The notes below the pieces were generated by a model. That model ran no database searches and had not been told where the DNA came from. It saw nothing but the letters and a program-made list of their open reading frames with translations. DNA of 64,000 nucleotides from Apis mellifera (lineage: Eukaryota > Arthropoda > Insecta > Hymenoptera > Apidae): the NCBI RefSeq assembly GCF_003254395.2, contig NC_037649.1, forward strand, positions 372,001 through 436,000. Direction: 5' to 3'. Below, one piece after another: positions 1 through 12,950 of the stretch (its first letter is position 1; every line of letters begins with the position of its first letter). The translations under genes and the position numbers were made by a program.

Positions 1-2930
1 CCCGGACAACTAACCTTGTTTTTTTTCACCGAAATTTCCTCGAAATCTAAAATCTAAAAAAACCCTTTCCTTCCGACTTCATCTTTCCTTTTTTTAAAAA
101 ATTTCCTTTGATCAATCCCGCGAGTAAAGAGTAAAATTACAGGGAATACATCCCATACCGGTTTATATTTCCCTAGCTAATAGCCGGGAAACATACTTTA
201 TCCATCTCTAAACAAGATTCCCGTTGGTCTCGTAGTTTCTCGAACGATTCGCATCACTCCCCGGGGCGTCGTGTTCGACAAAATACGCCATTTTGCGGTT
301 AACACGATAGCGCCACGTTCGAGTATGCGAGAAACGAACACGAATTCGGCGTGTTGCACCTTTCCAACTTTTCTTCTCGAGACGACTGGTACAGGAGGGT
401 GTAGCAGAGGGTTGGACAACGAAGAAGGAGAAGATGGCGCGCGTATATATATACGTATATACACGAGGCAAAGTGACATTATTGTGGTATAAATTGAGAT
501 ATAGCGCGATAAGAGGGGAGGATGGTGACGAAGAAGAAGAGGAAGAAGAAGGTTGAAGGATCAGCCAGGAGCTGTTAGTCTTGATTATCGTGGCCAGTCG
601 TCCTCCCCTCTTAACATCTTCCCCTCGCACGCTCTATCCATTAATTCGTATCCATTAATGTCGTCTCTCTTCTTTCTTTCTCGATTTCGAAGAATGGGGG
701 AGGACGAATTTCAACGCGAAAAATTTAGCGAGATCGAAGTTGTTACGTTTTTATTGAATCTCGAGGTAAAGGATGAGGCTTACGAGGTTTGTATCCTCGC
801 CATCTTCTCCGCCACTTCCGAACAGGCTTTATTGAAGTCCGGTCAATCTCTGTCGCCCGTAGTTTCCGATTTGGGGCGAGGCAAGGCCGGCCTTTGAGTC
901 CGTGGAACGGAAGTGGTGGTCGGGGCGGGATCGACTTTATATATAAACTCGAAAGACAAATGGCGCTGGCGTTCGGAGGAGAGGAGGGAAGGAGGCAAAG
1001 GCGCAACTGCTAGGAGCAGGTGTATACGTTGAACCGTATACCACGAACGAATGGATCGTCGGTAATTAAAATGTCTCCCTTAGGAAACTCTACTAGCTCT
1101 AGCATCTGAATCCCTGTTGCAACTTTTTCCTTCTTCCCAACTTCTTTCCCACCCTCCGGTTATACTTGCAAATTACTGATAAACAGTTTCGTAACGGTGG
1201 CTCGTTGATAAAGAAATTTATATATATATTTGCCTCGTGAAAGAAATAATTATCGAATTTTGTGCTGAAGAGATAGATTCGTGTTATTACGAAGATACGA
1301 TAAAATCTGACCCTCTTTAAAAATACTAATAATTTCATCCAGCATCTGAGGAGGGGGAGAAAGAAAGAAAGAAATGCTATCGTTTCGATCAACTTTTTTA
1401 TCAAACGAGTTAAAAGTGAAATAAAGCGGTTGGTTGGAAAGAGAAGGGAAGAAGGGGCGTGCGATCTTCAACAAGCGATCTCGTTAAGAGTCGCGTGAAG
1501 TCGGAGAAAATCTTTGACTTGCCTTTGCTACATCCTTCGAAAACTTCGATTCCTTCGGTTACAACCTTCCTTTTTCTTCTCTTCCTTTGCACGGAAATCC
1601 TCTCTCTTTCTCCATCTCTATCTCGTTAAGGTGGCATTTCTCTCGTCGAGAAATTGGTCCGAGAGAAGCAGCGAGAGGCCCGCACGAGGTCGCGCAGACT
1701 ATCGAAAAGTTTCGGGCGGTGAAGTTTCCATAAGAGTTACACACACCCTTGGATTCCGTTACGTTCTCCACCTTCGAAGGAACGATCCTCGAGTCGATAT
1801 TCCACGCTTTCAGCACTTTTGACGGTTCGAAGGAAACCTGCCCTCCTCCCCCAATGACTCTGAGGCATTTCGAGGGGAGAAGGGAGATTTCGAGTCTCCC
1901 AGGATTATGAATCCCTCCCCCTCGCGAGAGAGATTGCGAGAAGGCGCGACTTGGAATGGAAGAAAGAACTCGGGGGAAATCGATCGATCCTTTTCTTCTT
2001 TTTTTTCCAGCAGTTAATTAAACTCTCAGAGTTATTAAATCCGTTAAACTCGTACACGTAGATACGTTATTTGTATCGTGATTTCTCTGAAATTATCCCA
2101 GTTCGACAAGATTAAGATGCGAGGGGATCGAAGATTAGAGGAGGAACGAGATTAGAGAAAGAAGAGTAATCGAGCAGAGGGGGGGAAGATTTTATTCTTA
2201 GCCCGAGATTACCCGGTTTTGCGTACGAAAATCCTATCGCGAAAGATTCATCGAGGCGATGCTCGCACCTGCGCTCCGCCGAGCTTCCCCGCAATCGCGA
2301 TTGGCGTGGCAGGATTTACGATCTCGCTCGAGTCAGATTAGGCCGTCGCGTACAAACTCTCAAACTGGCTCCCTTTAAAGTACCCTTTCGAATTTTATAT
2401 TCTTTTAAACTGGAGAAAAATCGATCTCCATTCATCATTATATATCTTAAAGAAACAATTTCTCAACAATCTCAAGAATTGTGATTCAAGATTAAGAAAA
2501 TATCCTGTAACCTGTTGTTCGGTGTCGCGGAAATTTCGAAACTTTACCGAGTTTCCGTGACCGAATGGAGGGGGAGGAGTTGGAGCAACGTGAAGTAAAG
2601 TGAAACAGTCATAAACGTTGCGCGAGGTGGTGGTGTTCGCGGATAAACCGCTGAGTCAAGCTGTTTGACTTGCACATTTCTAGCGCTGATTCCCTCGAAC
2701 GCCGCCTGGGTGGGAAGGAAGGGGGTTATAAACGACCGTTTTAGAGCTCCCTTTAAAATTGGAATGCGGCGAACGATCTCTCTCTCTCTCTCCCTCTTTC
2801 TTAAATGGATTTTGAAGGCTGCGTTATGGAAAAATTGTGCACTCTGTTTGGGAGAACAATTAACGCGAGATTTTTGAAGAAAAGGGGAGGCGAGGCATCA
2901 GGTGTCGTCCATCCATGGTTAACGATTCGA

Positions 2931-2970
2931 GGAAGGAAGGAAGGAAGGAAGGAAGGAAGGAAGGAAGGAA
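2931..2970. repeat. (GGAA)10 microsatellite
   Basis: Ten uninterrupted GGAA units. It generates apparent open frames on both strands (runs of Lys-Glu-Gly-Arg or Phe-Leu-Pro-Ser) that should not be read as genes. Its perfect state suggests a polymorphic marker locus. Confidence 0.97.
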
Positions 2971-3291
2971 ATAAGCGAAACTGGCGCTTATAAACGGGCG
3001 GGATGAGCCACTTGTGAGCGACACCCACGGCAGAGAAGCGGCAATACTCGTAAAGAAGATCCTCCCCGCCGTGCCAGCATCGGTGGCGTGGATGTTGAGT
3101 CGTTGGAGCGTGAACAGAAAACCAACCGACCAACCCCCTTTGCTTCCTTCCCACTTGAACCACGCCCGATAAAAAACTTCCGTTACACGCGACTGTCGCT
3201 GTTTTTTCAACCACCCTTATTCTCCCTTCCACTTATTTGCCTTTCGTCCTCGCGCATACATTTCCCAAACTTTACTCCCCGGATGGACCAA

Positions 3292-3295
<4 letters not shown>

Positions 3296-3330
<35 letters not shown>
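3296..3330. repeat. (TA)n microsatellite
   Basis: A pure TA dinucleotide tract of about 35 bases, about 330 bases after the GGAA tract. No coding sense is visible on either side. Confidence 0.97.
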
Positions 3331-3333
<3 letters not shown>

Positions 3334-4408
3334 GTCGAATGGAATCAACGCCGTATCCCTCCGATTTTTAAACCGGAATAACCGGTGAACCGTGCGCGAG
3401 CTGGACAGATAAATACACGGGTAATAACGTTAATGGAAGGCGGCATTTGATCGTGGAATATCACCGCGTGTGCGAACAGGAAGTTACACGGTTCGACGAG
3501 CACGATAAGGGACGGAGAGAGAGAGAGAGAGAGTAATAATTGTCTCCCGTGCCACTGTAATTACCTTTGTTCCAGCGAAGTTGAAGAAACGCTTGGTGAC
3601 ACGTAACGATATTCCTCCCCGTTGAAAATGGGTAATCTCGTTCGTGACTGGTCACTTTTTTTTTTATCGAGGATAGGATCAAGAATTCTACCTTTTTTTC
3701 TTTTTTTCTTCAGAGCATTGATCTTTGGGAAAAGAGGCTCCTCGTTAGATTCTTCGAATATTCTGTAAACTTTCGAAAACTCGAGAAGAAGAGAGAATTG
3801 CGATAAGAAATATCTCTGAAAAAAAATATTGACCGATATTTTTTCCCTCGATACTGTTACGAAGGGAGGAGGAAAATCGAGAGTCCATCATCATTGGGAC
3901 CACACTTCCCCTCCCCTAGAAAGATAGAGCTTTAGTACGGGGAGCGTAAGCTGGAAATATCCTTTCAGTTTTATCATTTTCTCCTTTTATACGCGTTTCC
4001 CTCCCTGTTTACGAAGAGCTTCCCTCGAGAGAAGGAGCTTTCCTCCTCGTTTCCCATCCTATATTTATTCTTCCATTTCCAATGGCCACTCTTCGCGCCA
4101 ACTTCGTTCTCTGGTGTCACGCGTCTAGGAACGAATTAAAAATAAACGATTTCTAATCTTCCAATTCCCGAATCGGCGCGGAATTGCTGCGTTTCTTGCG
4201 CGAAAACCGTGAAAGGCAGAAGGGAGGGAAGCCTCCCTTATTCCCTTCCCCTCCCTGTAAAAGATCATTTGTCTGGTCCGAAAGTGAATAAAGCTCGATT
4301 CGAATTGCACGGGTTTCCGGGGAAGCGCCACTTCTATCGTCATTGTTAGACGGAACTGCAATTTTGGTACACAAAGAGGCATGCAGATGAATCTCTAACG
4401 GCGGAGCG

Positions 4409-4441
4409 GAGAGAAGAGAAGAGAAGAGAAGAGAGAGAGAG
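4409..4441. repeat. (GAGAA)n / GA purine tract
   Basis: Pentanucleotide units of the GAGAA type grade into a GA run, all purines on the plus strand. Confidence 0.9.
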
Positions 4442-5818
4442 GCTGTGTCGCGTTAGCGGCACTCGCACTGCGCATTAATTCGGAATGAGATTACTTAGGT
4501 ACGTAAGAGGGCCGCCTCTCCAACCTCTCGCACTGTTAACTTAAATTGACTATCGTTCTCGAAATAATAGCGATGTCTTTGTCGCCTTTGGCTCCCGTCT
4601 CCTCCTCCTCCTCCTCCTCGCGACTCGTCTTCGGCCCACCCCAAACCCCGTCTCCTCCTCCCTTTGAGGAGGAACGGCCAACTTTCGCGCCCGGAATTGT
4701 ATTCCGCCTCCAAATTAACAATTACATTGTTTTAAAAAGCTGGGCGCCCGGATTAAGAGCCTCCCTCGCCCGCCCTCCCCGTCCCATTTCGGGCGTAAAG
4801 CCCGAGAAACTCGGTGGGGAGGAAGGGTGAGGAGCGGGAAATGGTTGTCGGGGGAGGGGAGGGACAAGGGTAAAAAAAACTCTTCCAATTATTTGCTGCA
4901 CTAACGCACGCGCCAAACTTTTAGTTTTTAATCTGGCCTCCCCTCGCGTAATTGGTTGGAAATGGGGGGAGAAAAAAGGAGAAAAAATGATTTTCTCTCT
5001 CTGTTTCTCTTCTTCTCCCTCCCTCTTCCTTTTTTCTTCATCGAAATATTTCACCGAATGAAACGATGAAAGGGAAAGACAAAAGATCAACCCTTTGAGC
5101 TTAAATTACATTTCCCCACCCCTTTCTGATCTTGGACGATATATTCGACCGGTCGGATTTAAATACATTTCATCCGACAAATCTAATTTATCCATCCAGA
5201 GGATTGAAAGGAAGAGAGAGAGAGAGAGGAAGAGAAAAATTGGTAGGAAATATAGGTCGCAGAGGCAAAATTGATAAACGACGATTCCACGCTCGTGCGA
5301 ATAATAAATTCCGCGAATTAATCGCGTTATTCGAATTCCTGCTTGTCCCGAAATACCTGAAATATTGCTCGTTAATTGCCTCGAATCGAAAGGATTCGAG
5401 TTGCTTGAACGTAATTCGTCGAATTGGACGAATATACAAAAATATACAAATTTTCCATCCATCGAAACGAAAAAAACGACACCGTGACGTGGATTTCCAA
5501 CGGACAGAGATCTCGAGAGGAGGGGAGAGGCTCGAGAGCCGATTTCATGGAAAATTTGACCCTCTGGTTAACGGAAACAGTTAGCTCTAAACCAATTTGT
5601 GCCACCCCTCGCGGAACGGTTTGCCGCGCGCAGCTGTTGGTAGACATTATCGTTTGGAAACCCTCGCGATTTAGCGCGGAATCAAATGGCGGCGCGGAAC
5701 ACGGGGCGCTTTCAGCTTTTTCTTTGATGCCCTTTCGAGTTCGAGGCAGTCGAGTGTGGGTGGAGCGAGGGTAGAGAGAGAGAAAGAGAGAGCTATACGA
5801 TGCCTTGGCCCGCACAAA

Positions 5819-5848
5819 ACTCTCTCTCTCTCTCGCTCGCTCGCTCGC
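5819..5848. repeat. (CT)n then (CGCT)n compound microsatellite
   Basis: A CT run changes into a CGCT-type tetranucleotide. A GA tract lies just upstream near 5774-5790, so the two could pair as a loose inverted repeat. Confidence 0.9.
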
Positions 5849-7742
5849 GTTATTGGCAGACCGCTTTACCACGTCACCCTCCAACACTATTCCGAACGTG
5901 TTACGTCGAATATTCCGTGGCTCGCAAGATTTTCTTTCGCCTTCCACGGATAGACGGGCCAAGGATCCGTCACGTTGCTCGTGAAAGCCGATATCTTCTG
6001 TGTAACCTTCGTAAAGTTGAGGCAATTCCGCCGTTCCCAGAATTTTGATGACATATGGGTGGCCTCGGGATCAATCGATTCGAGGATCAACCAATGGGGG
6101 ATGCAAAGAATGGGCGAGTTTTTTGGATTAACCCTTTTTTTTTTTCCTACAAAATCATTCACTTGAGGAATAGTAACTATTTTGTTTAAATCGATTAGGG
6201 GATATTGGTTTATTTATTAATTATAGGATAAAATAAATGAATTTATAATATAAAATAATTCCTTTTTCGACCAATAGCAAATTTTTCCAACGGCTATCCG
6301 TCTTCCTTCCATGGATATTAATCGTAAAGTGGGATCGATCGAATTAAAGGAATAATCGTTCGAGCTATTTAACGCCCACTTAACGTTCGTGACACATGTA
6401 ACCGCCCACCACTTTGGTAAATTCGTTTATTTCCAATGTTTACGAGCTCCTGTTCTATTATTACGCTGAAATATCAAATATACCGTCATTTACGTAAACA
6501 ATGACCAGGATGGAGATGGATCGATAATCGAACGTTCTCTTCTTTTTAAAAAAAATTCGCACTATTTCTCTCCTTGCCGAAGAAACGGGAAAGCCAGCCC
6601 CCCTGTTTATTCCCGTAACTGGTTCCCGGATTAAAATTAAATTTTGACTGAAATAGTTAATAGCATCGATTATGCAAATCCATAATTAATTTAATTTGCG
6701 TTTATACGTCAACGTTATCAACCTATTATTTTATATATCATCGGATTATCGTAGCTCGTGCGTCCACCAGATGGAGTATTCGACGTTTAAACGGATATTC
6801 CATTGTATATATAGAAATTAATCAGAATCGAGAAGCTTTAATCGATCTCCCCGTATCGATATCGCAACGACGTTTCCTTCTTTCGTTCCATTCTTTCGAG
6901 AATGCTAGTGGAAAATACCTCTCTTGACGAATTCTTACGACAGAATGGCAAGGTTGACCAAGATCCGACCTTATTAAAATCACAGTGGAAATGGAAAATG
7001 GTGGAAGCGTTTCTACGGTTTCTACGTGGAAACGCTAGGGGAGGATCCTATCCCAAGTTTTAATTGCGGGTGAAACGGTCTTCCTCATTACCACGTATCG
7101 TTTTCCCTTTAAAAACCGAGGAAGAAGAAACAAGTTTTTTGCAAGTTTTCCTTCCGATCCCTATCTAAACTCTCGTTTCTGAAGACTCTGAAGACGCGAA
7201 GAAGGGAGAGTAAAATAAAGGAGAGTAAAAAAGAGAAAGAGAGAGAGATAATAGTCTGTTCGCGACGAAAGTGTAAACAATCGGGGAGGAAAATCAGATT
7301 TTTCTCGAATAAATCAAAGCATCGACGACCTAAATTCTTCGCACTTTCTCTTTTTCACCCTTCTTTGAAATTAAACGTAATTTAATTCTCCTCCGAGACG
7401 AATAATCGAATCAAACGTTTCCGCGTAAATAATATTCGTTCTTTTCATCGAATATAGTATTTTAAATTTGAATTACAAGTGGGATTCCATTTAGAAGACA
7501 CAAGAGGAGTCACGATTATCGAGATATCTTGATAAATTAATCATCGCCCATCTATCGTTTATTGCTTTATTACCGTTAAAATTATCAAACGATTTGCACC
7601 ATCATCGCAAAACTATTCCTCTCGAAACCGAATTCCCCGGCTCTACTGCATCGCGTACCGTCAAACTAGTGATTATCCTCAAATCCAATTTAATTCGCGG
7701 TTGTACGGTTCGCTCTTCGATCGAGCTGTGCTTTGCACGATG

Positions 7743-7764
7743 AAAAAAAAAAAAAAAAAAAAAA
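7743..7764. repeat. Poly(A) run followed by A-rich tract
   Basis: A run of 22 A residues continues as A runs broken by GGG or single G up to about 7795. I looked for a retroposon upstream (a SINE or processed copy ending in poly(A)) and saw no target duplication or recognisable body, so it is called simple repeat. Confidence 0.9.
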
Positions 7765-9572
7765 GGGAAAAAAGGGAAAAAAAAAGAAAGAAAAATCAGC
7801 TGCTCCTCGTTAATTTGACGGTACCAACGATACCGAGAATATCATCGCGTCAAGCGATCGTTACCGTTTCACCCGTGGACAGCATTGACATTCGACCCGT
7901 GCAATAGTTGGATATATTTCTCCTACCGACTGTTTATCGAGTTTTAACGTGAAATTTCAACGGAAACTGCGCGTAGCTTGTCACGCGCATTAATTGCAGG
8001 GACGGGGAGGAATTTTCGTTTTCGAAATTGCGAGAACGTTACATTTCTGGTTGTTTTTCATTGTCGATGGAACGGCAATTATACGAAACGAAAGAAACAT
8101 GATAAAAAAAAGTCTCGAGCTTTCGAGTACGAAGTGCAAGAAATTCAATTTTTCCTTTTTGGAAACTAAAATAATCGCTCCTCCTTTCTTCCACCTTCTT
8201 CTTCTAGAAAATCTTTCGATCGCAATTGTCACGATCATCTGCGCTGCGAAATATCGTCCTCCCCCAGCGGAGAACTCGATACCTCTTTCGCGATAAAGGT
8301 TCGCCTCCTCATGAATATCTGGAAAAACTACTGCGTAAAAATTCCGCGACGTGACGTAACGTTTACAATTCAATGTAATTTAAATGCAATTCGGGGAGAG
8401 GAGGAGGAGGAGGAGGGCAATTCTCTTCGAATTCGAATTTTTATCTCCCGTTAAATTCAAGGGGGTTCTCGATTATGCAATTGCGGCCAACTTTATTATT
8501 ATCAGGCCGATTATTCGATTTATTCGCGGGTCGATGCATTAAAAACCGAGTGTCTGGAAAAAAACTTGTTATTCGGTGTTTTACGATATGCAAAGGGAGT
8601 GTGTTTCCGCGCTACACCTTATTCGCCTCGGTGTGAAAGACGAGGGAGGAGGAGGAGGAGGAGGATACTTTTCAAGCGAAGAGACGATGGAGGAAGCTCA
8701 AAGGATCCAGTTTTACGATCTGGATGATAATACAGGTCTTTTTGCATAGCTGAGATCTGTTCTCTCTCTCTCTCTTTCTCTTCGGTGAGCAGTTTCGTTT
8801 CTCGTATTTCGAAACGGATGAATGAATAAAATATATATATATGTATATGGTTTGAAGGAAATTTGGGAAGGAATCGATTAATTGTCGGAGAAATTTGAAA
8901 GGGGGGATGAGAGATTTCGATGAAATTTCTACTTTTAAACAAAATGCTCGGAATTGTAAATTTTTAAATTTAAATTTATCATGTTTCGGGTGTACGAATG
9001 ATAATTATTTTAAAATGGAAATGAAATCGAATACTAATTATGCAAAAATTGGTCGAGAGATAAATTATTGTTGCAAGTTGGGAGGAAATTATATATTCAG
9101 CATGTTAAAAAGATGAAGATATAATTGTGTTCCATTGGTTAATACCGAGCGAGGCTAATACGCAAAATATTGAACTTTAATATTTCTTTCTGTAATAATG
9201 TATAATTGTATAATTATGGACATTAATTATTCAAAAATTATCTCCCCTTTCTGCGCTTAATTCGCTTCGAACTCTGAAGTTGTTTGGAAATTTAACAAAA
9301 TTTTATATTATTTAAAACACGGACACGCACGGCGATAATTACATACGGTGTCTTTGCACTTTGGTAAAATTTAAAATCGCGCCCAATTCAATTGATCAAT
9401 CCCGGCTTTTGACGTGACATCATCCATGGATGACCAATAAAAAAATGTTCGATCCGACTTGTAATATTTCAATCATTGTTGTCGTTGTTATTTCTTGTTC
9501 CTAAAAATTTGTAACTCGAATTTACGATGATCGTAAACTTTAATTTGTTATTTTATCAAAGGTTCTTGGCTG

Positions 9573-9603
9573 ATTATTATTATTATTATTATCATCATTA
9601 TTA
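9573..9603. repeat. (ATT)n microsatellite
   Basis: ATT trinucleotide units with two ATC variants near the 3' side, inside the AT-rich zone. Confidence 0.93.
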
Positions 9604-12600
9604 GATACGATAATAGCAGTCATTCTCTCAAGAATATCTTGTCGCATCCAAATTCGTCATAACTCCCAACGTAACGAGATACTTATCGTTAAGGATGCCT
9701 TCAAATTGCTGCTCATTGTCCTGCCCTTATCTCCTCCCAATTGCAACGTGTGCTTAGGTCACAACAAACATCACAGAACCAACTTATGAATAATTCATCG
9801 ATACCGCTCGTACGATACCTGCAACAATTACCCGTAATAATAATAAAACATCCATCAATCGTTAATTAAATTAATCCAACGGAAATACTCCCCATTCGTC
9901 TCATCTTTACAAAATTTCATCTTCATCTGCAAGTTAACAATAATCCAGATGAGAAATTAAGTACTTACCTGATAACCTAATAATTCAAAACAGAATTAAT
10001 TATCCTTATAATTATTGATTTTATAAATTAAAACTCCAAATGAATTTATAATTATATCCTCCTAATTTTAACAAGGTGACTTGAACACGAACTTTCAATA
10101 ATCAATCACAATAAATATATAAGAATTTTAATGAAAAGAATATCGAATAAATAATTAAACTATTGTACAAAACAAGTGAAGAAATGGACAAAGCTTACCT
10201 TACCCTCGCTCTTCCGAAGATCGATCGTAAAAATCGATATAACAATTTGGGGAGAGGTTCCTCGACAACTTCTGCAAAACTTCTCGTTAGACAATTTCGG
10301 CGCCGATTCAGGCGACCTCGATCGATCCGTTATACAATCCGTCAATGATTACTCGCTTGTTGCAAGCGGTAACGCACTTTGCCGACGACGGGAGCCGAGC
10401 TTTTCACGAAACACGCCCGTCGTTTAATTACATATCTTATACATATCCGCGGGATCCTGGACGAGGTCATCTCTCCGTGGAGGATACCGCGTCCGTGGTG
10501 GACGAGCGGTTTCCGCGAGAGACACGCCTCTGAATGGCGTATAATTAAGTCACAACATCGATGCGCTCTGCCCCCTCTGCAGCGTCCCCCGAGGGGGGGT
10601 GGAAAGGACGAGCAAGAACAAACACTGCTAAATGAACGCAGTTTCTCTCGTTACCACGCTCGGCCTACGGGCTTTCTACGTCGTGCCGCCTTTCACCGTC
10701 CTACACTTTATTACCACCTGTCAACCACGCTTCCCTCGATTTTATGACTTTCCCTCCAAGGTAAACGAAAATAACGACCTCACCCCCTCTCATTTTTCGA
10801 GTTAACTTCCCTTTCGAGGTGGGGGGAATGTTCGGCCACCGTGGCCAACCTTGTTTATCGGACGGTTAATTATTCAACGGTTGATCGAGTGAAGCCGGTT
10901 TAGAAAATCGGTTTAATAATTATTCGATCGTTTATACTCGTTTATCGATAATTTCTTAAATCTTGGAACGATTATTGCGAGTGGATTAGATTTTCCACGA
11001 TGATGGGAGGAGGGGAATTTTGAAAAGTCTTGTCTGGAATAATTTTTCTTTTTTTTTCTCGACGAATTCTCCGTGTGTCGGATATCGGCATAGATAGAGA
11101 TACGGAATTTGTAAATTCGCGCACAGGGAAAAATATCTCGCGTGGCGCGCCTGGAATTCTTGATTACTTCTCTTCTCTTCTCCTCTCGTTGATTTAGCGG
11201 GCATAAATTAACGCGGGCAAAATACACACGTGCGCGGGATGTTTATCTGCTGAACGTTCGGCGAGGTTTGAAAAAAAAAAGAAAGGGATTTCTCTGAAAG
11301 ATTTAAAGAAGAATAATTATAATTTTTTAGCTTCGAAAGGAGAGGAGAGGATTCGTAGAGAAATGATAGAAGAGGAAAGTGTATACAATTGATATCGACG
11401 AACTGGAAAGAAGGGGAGCGTGGTGGAAACTTGTTCAGTCGATAAGTAAATTTTGTCAAGTACGAGTAGTCGGCCTTGGTGAAAATGCGGAACGGATCTG
11501 TGAATGGCTTTTCATTAAGGCCTGATTCAATTCTTCGTTTTTTTTTTTCTCTCTCTTTATTCCCCTTCTTTCTTTTTTCTTCCCCTCTCTGACCGTTTCC
11601 GGATAAATTACTGAATTCCCGGCACTTCTTCGTTACCCTCGAGCCCCTCACGGACAATTTACCACTCGCGCTCGCGAAAATCTTCCTCCTTTCCTTCCAC
11701 GTCCCCGATACAAACTTTTAAAGAAGATGCTTCCGGCCTCGATTGGCTTCCTCTCTGTGTAAAGGCTGCATCTTTGAGGGATTCGTCACCTTCCCTTCCA
11801 TATTTCGTATTTTTCCGTCCTTTCTTCTCTCTGTCTCTCTTTCTCCCTTCCAACTAGGAAGACTATCGAATGCACGCGATCGATATCGTTATTAAGGTCT
11901 CGATTTCATTCCAATTTGCCACGATTCGTGCGTAGCATTTACTCCTGCTTTGAGCGTTCCAGTTGAAAATCTGGAATCGATCGAATCGGAGATCGGTGAA
12001 ATTACTTGGAGAAATTCTGCTTTTTGCTGATTCTTTTTTCTTTTTTTTCCTCGAAAGAAAGATTAACCTTCAACGTTGCGTGCCTCTCGAAGCTTCTCTC
12101 GGTGAATTTTTCTCTCGCGAATCTTTACACGTTTCCAAGTTATTAATACTTGATGCCGCTAAGTGCTCGTTAAGACGTTAACTCGATCATTTTCTCCCCC
12201 TCCCGGCCGGGAATCAAAGCGAAATTTTTATGGAGGAATATTTTTCAGATTCCCCTCCATCTCGAAATCTCTTCTTGCTTTTCAAGAAGCAAGAAGCATT
12301 ACGTTGAATGATTCAGATCCAATAATTTCGCGAAGCCTATTTAAAATAATATATGTATATATTTTATTATTCTCTACTGATAGAAAAAACTTAATCAATT
12401 GATTTATTGTTCCTCGATGTACGATTCTTCCAAACCGATCAACCAAACTTTATCTTGACAAGATAAAGATAATAAACGTTGCTCGAAAGTCGGAAGAATT
12501 CGAGGGAATCAGCTAGGATGCAGGAATCGTGGACAGATCTCCTTTCGGAGATCGATTTCGTTACGTGGTTATCCAGTGGATTCGGGATTCGGGGCGGACC

Positions 12601-12880
12601 CGGGGGGACAGCTGAAATGAGATCACAGTGGTTCGCCTTCGAGGGAGGGAGGGCGAGGGAGGGAGGGAAGAGGAAAGTTCGGGCGAATTTCATGAATCAC
12701 AAATGAGGAACGAAATGACATTAAACTCACGGACTTTCGCACGCATAACCACGGAACGAACTCTGTAAGGCAGCGATGTTGATAGAGTAGAGATGAAGGG
12801 GACAGGAAAGGTCATCATCACCTGGATCCCATTCGTCGTTCTTCCATTTCGAATCGTATCGAAATTCGTATTAATTGCGC

Positions 12881-12950
12881 CTTTCTTTCCACCTTTCTGT
12901 TCCAGGTAAGTGCGAAGCGAGTCATCTTTCAATTCGTTTCCCTTCTACGG
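12881..12950 (+). promoter_or_regulatory. Candidate recursive (ratchet) splice site with mini-exon
   Basis: A pyrimidine-rich tract at 12881-12903 ends in CAG at 12903-12905 and is followed at once by GTAAGT (12906-12911), a perfect acceptor joined to a perfect donor with no exon between. A TATTAAT word at about 12868-12874 lies at a suitable branch-point distance. A second GTAAGT begins at 12951, so an acceptor at 12905 would define a 45-nt exon (12906-12950). This is the layout described for recursive splice sites and their RS-exons in long insect and vertebrate introns. The sequence match is seen; the function is inferred. If real, the surrounding DNA is a large plus-strand intron. No flanking coding exon is visible in the window. 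Confidence 0.4.

Larger units (their letters stand above)
1..12868. other. Gene-free stretch with microsatellites
   Basis: I see no supportable gene here. Open frames on both strands are short, rich in Ser, Arg, Pro or Phe from simple repeats, and overlap one another, which is what chance gives. About 1-6170 and 10160-12870 are mixed composition with many CT, GA, GGAA and CTC tracts. About 6170-10160 is AT-rich and has unusually few open frames. Perfect CAG/GTAAGT (minus strand, 9963-9971) and AAG/GTAAGC (minus strand, near 10195) donor-like words occur without a plausible exon. Confidence 0.6.

Noticed and set aside
1982..2010. Very strong pyrimidine tract ending in CAG
   Set aside because: Followed by stop-rich AT sequence; no exon can be defined.
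5372..6025. 217-residue minus-strand open frame
   Set aside because: Rich in Ser and Arg from CT/GA repeats, with long plus-strand frames over the same bases; no domain recognised.
9963..9971. Perfect CAG/GTAAGT donor word on the minus strand
   Set aside because: The upstream sequence on that strand is AT-rich and full of stops, and it has only a weak pyrimidine tract, so neither an exon nor a ratchet site is supported.
10160..10345. Minus-strand frame with AAG/GTAAGC near 10195
   Set aside because: A plus-strand frame covers the same bases and no domain is visible; not enough for an exon call.
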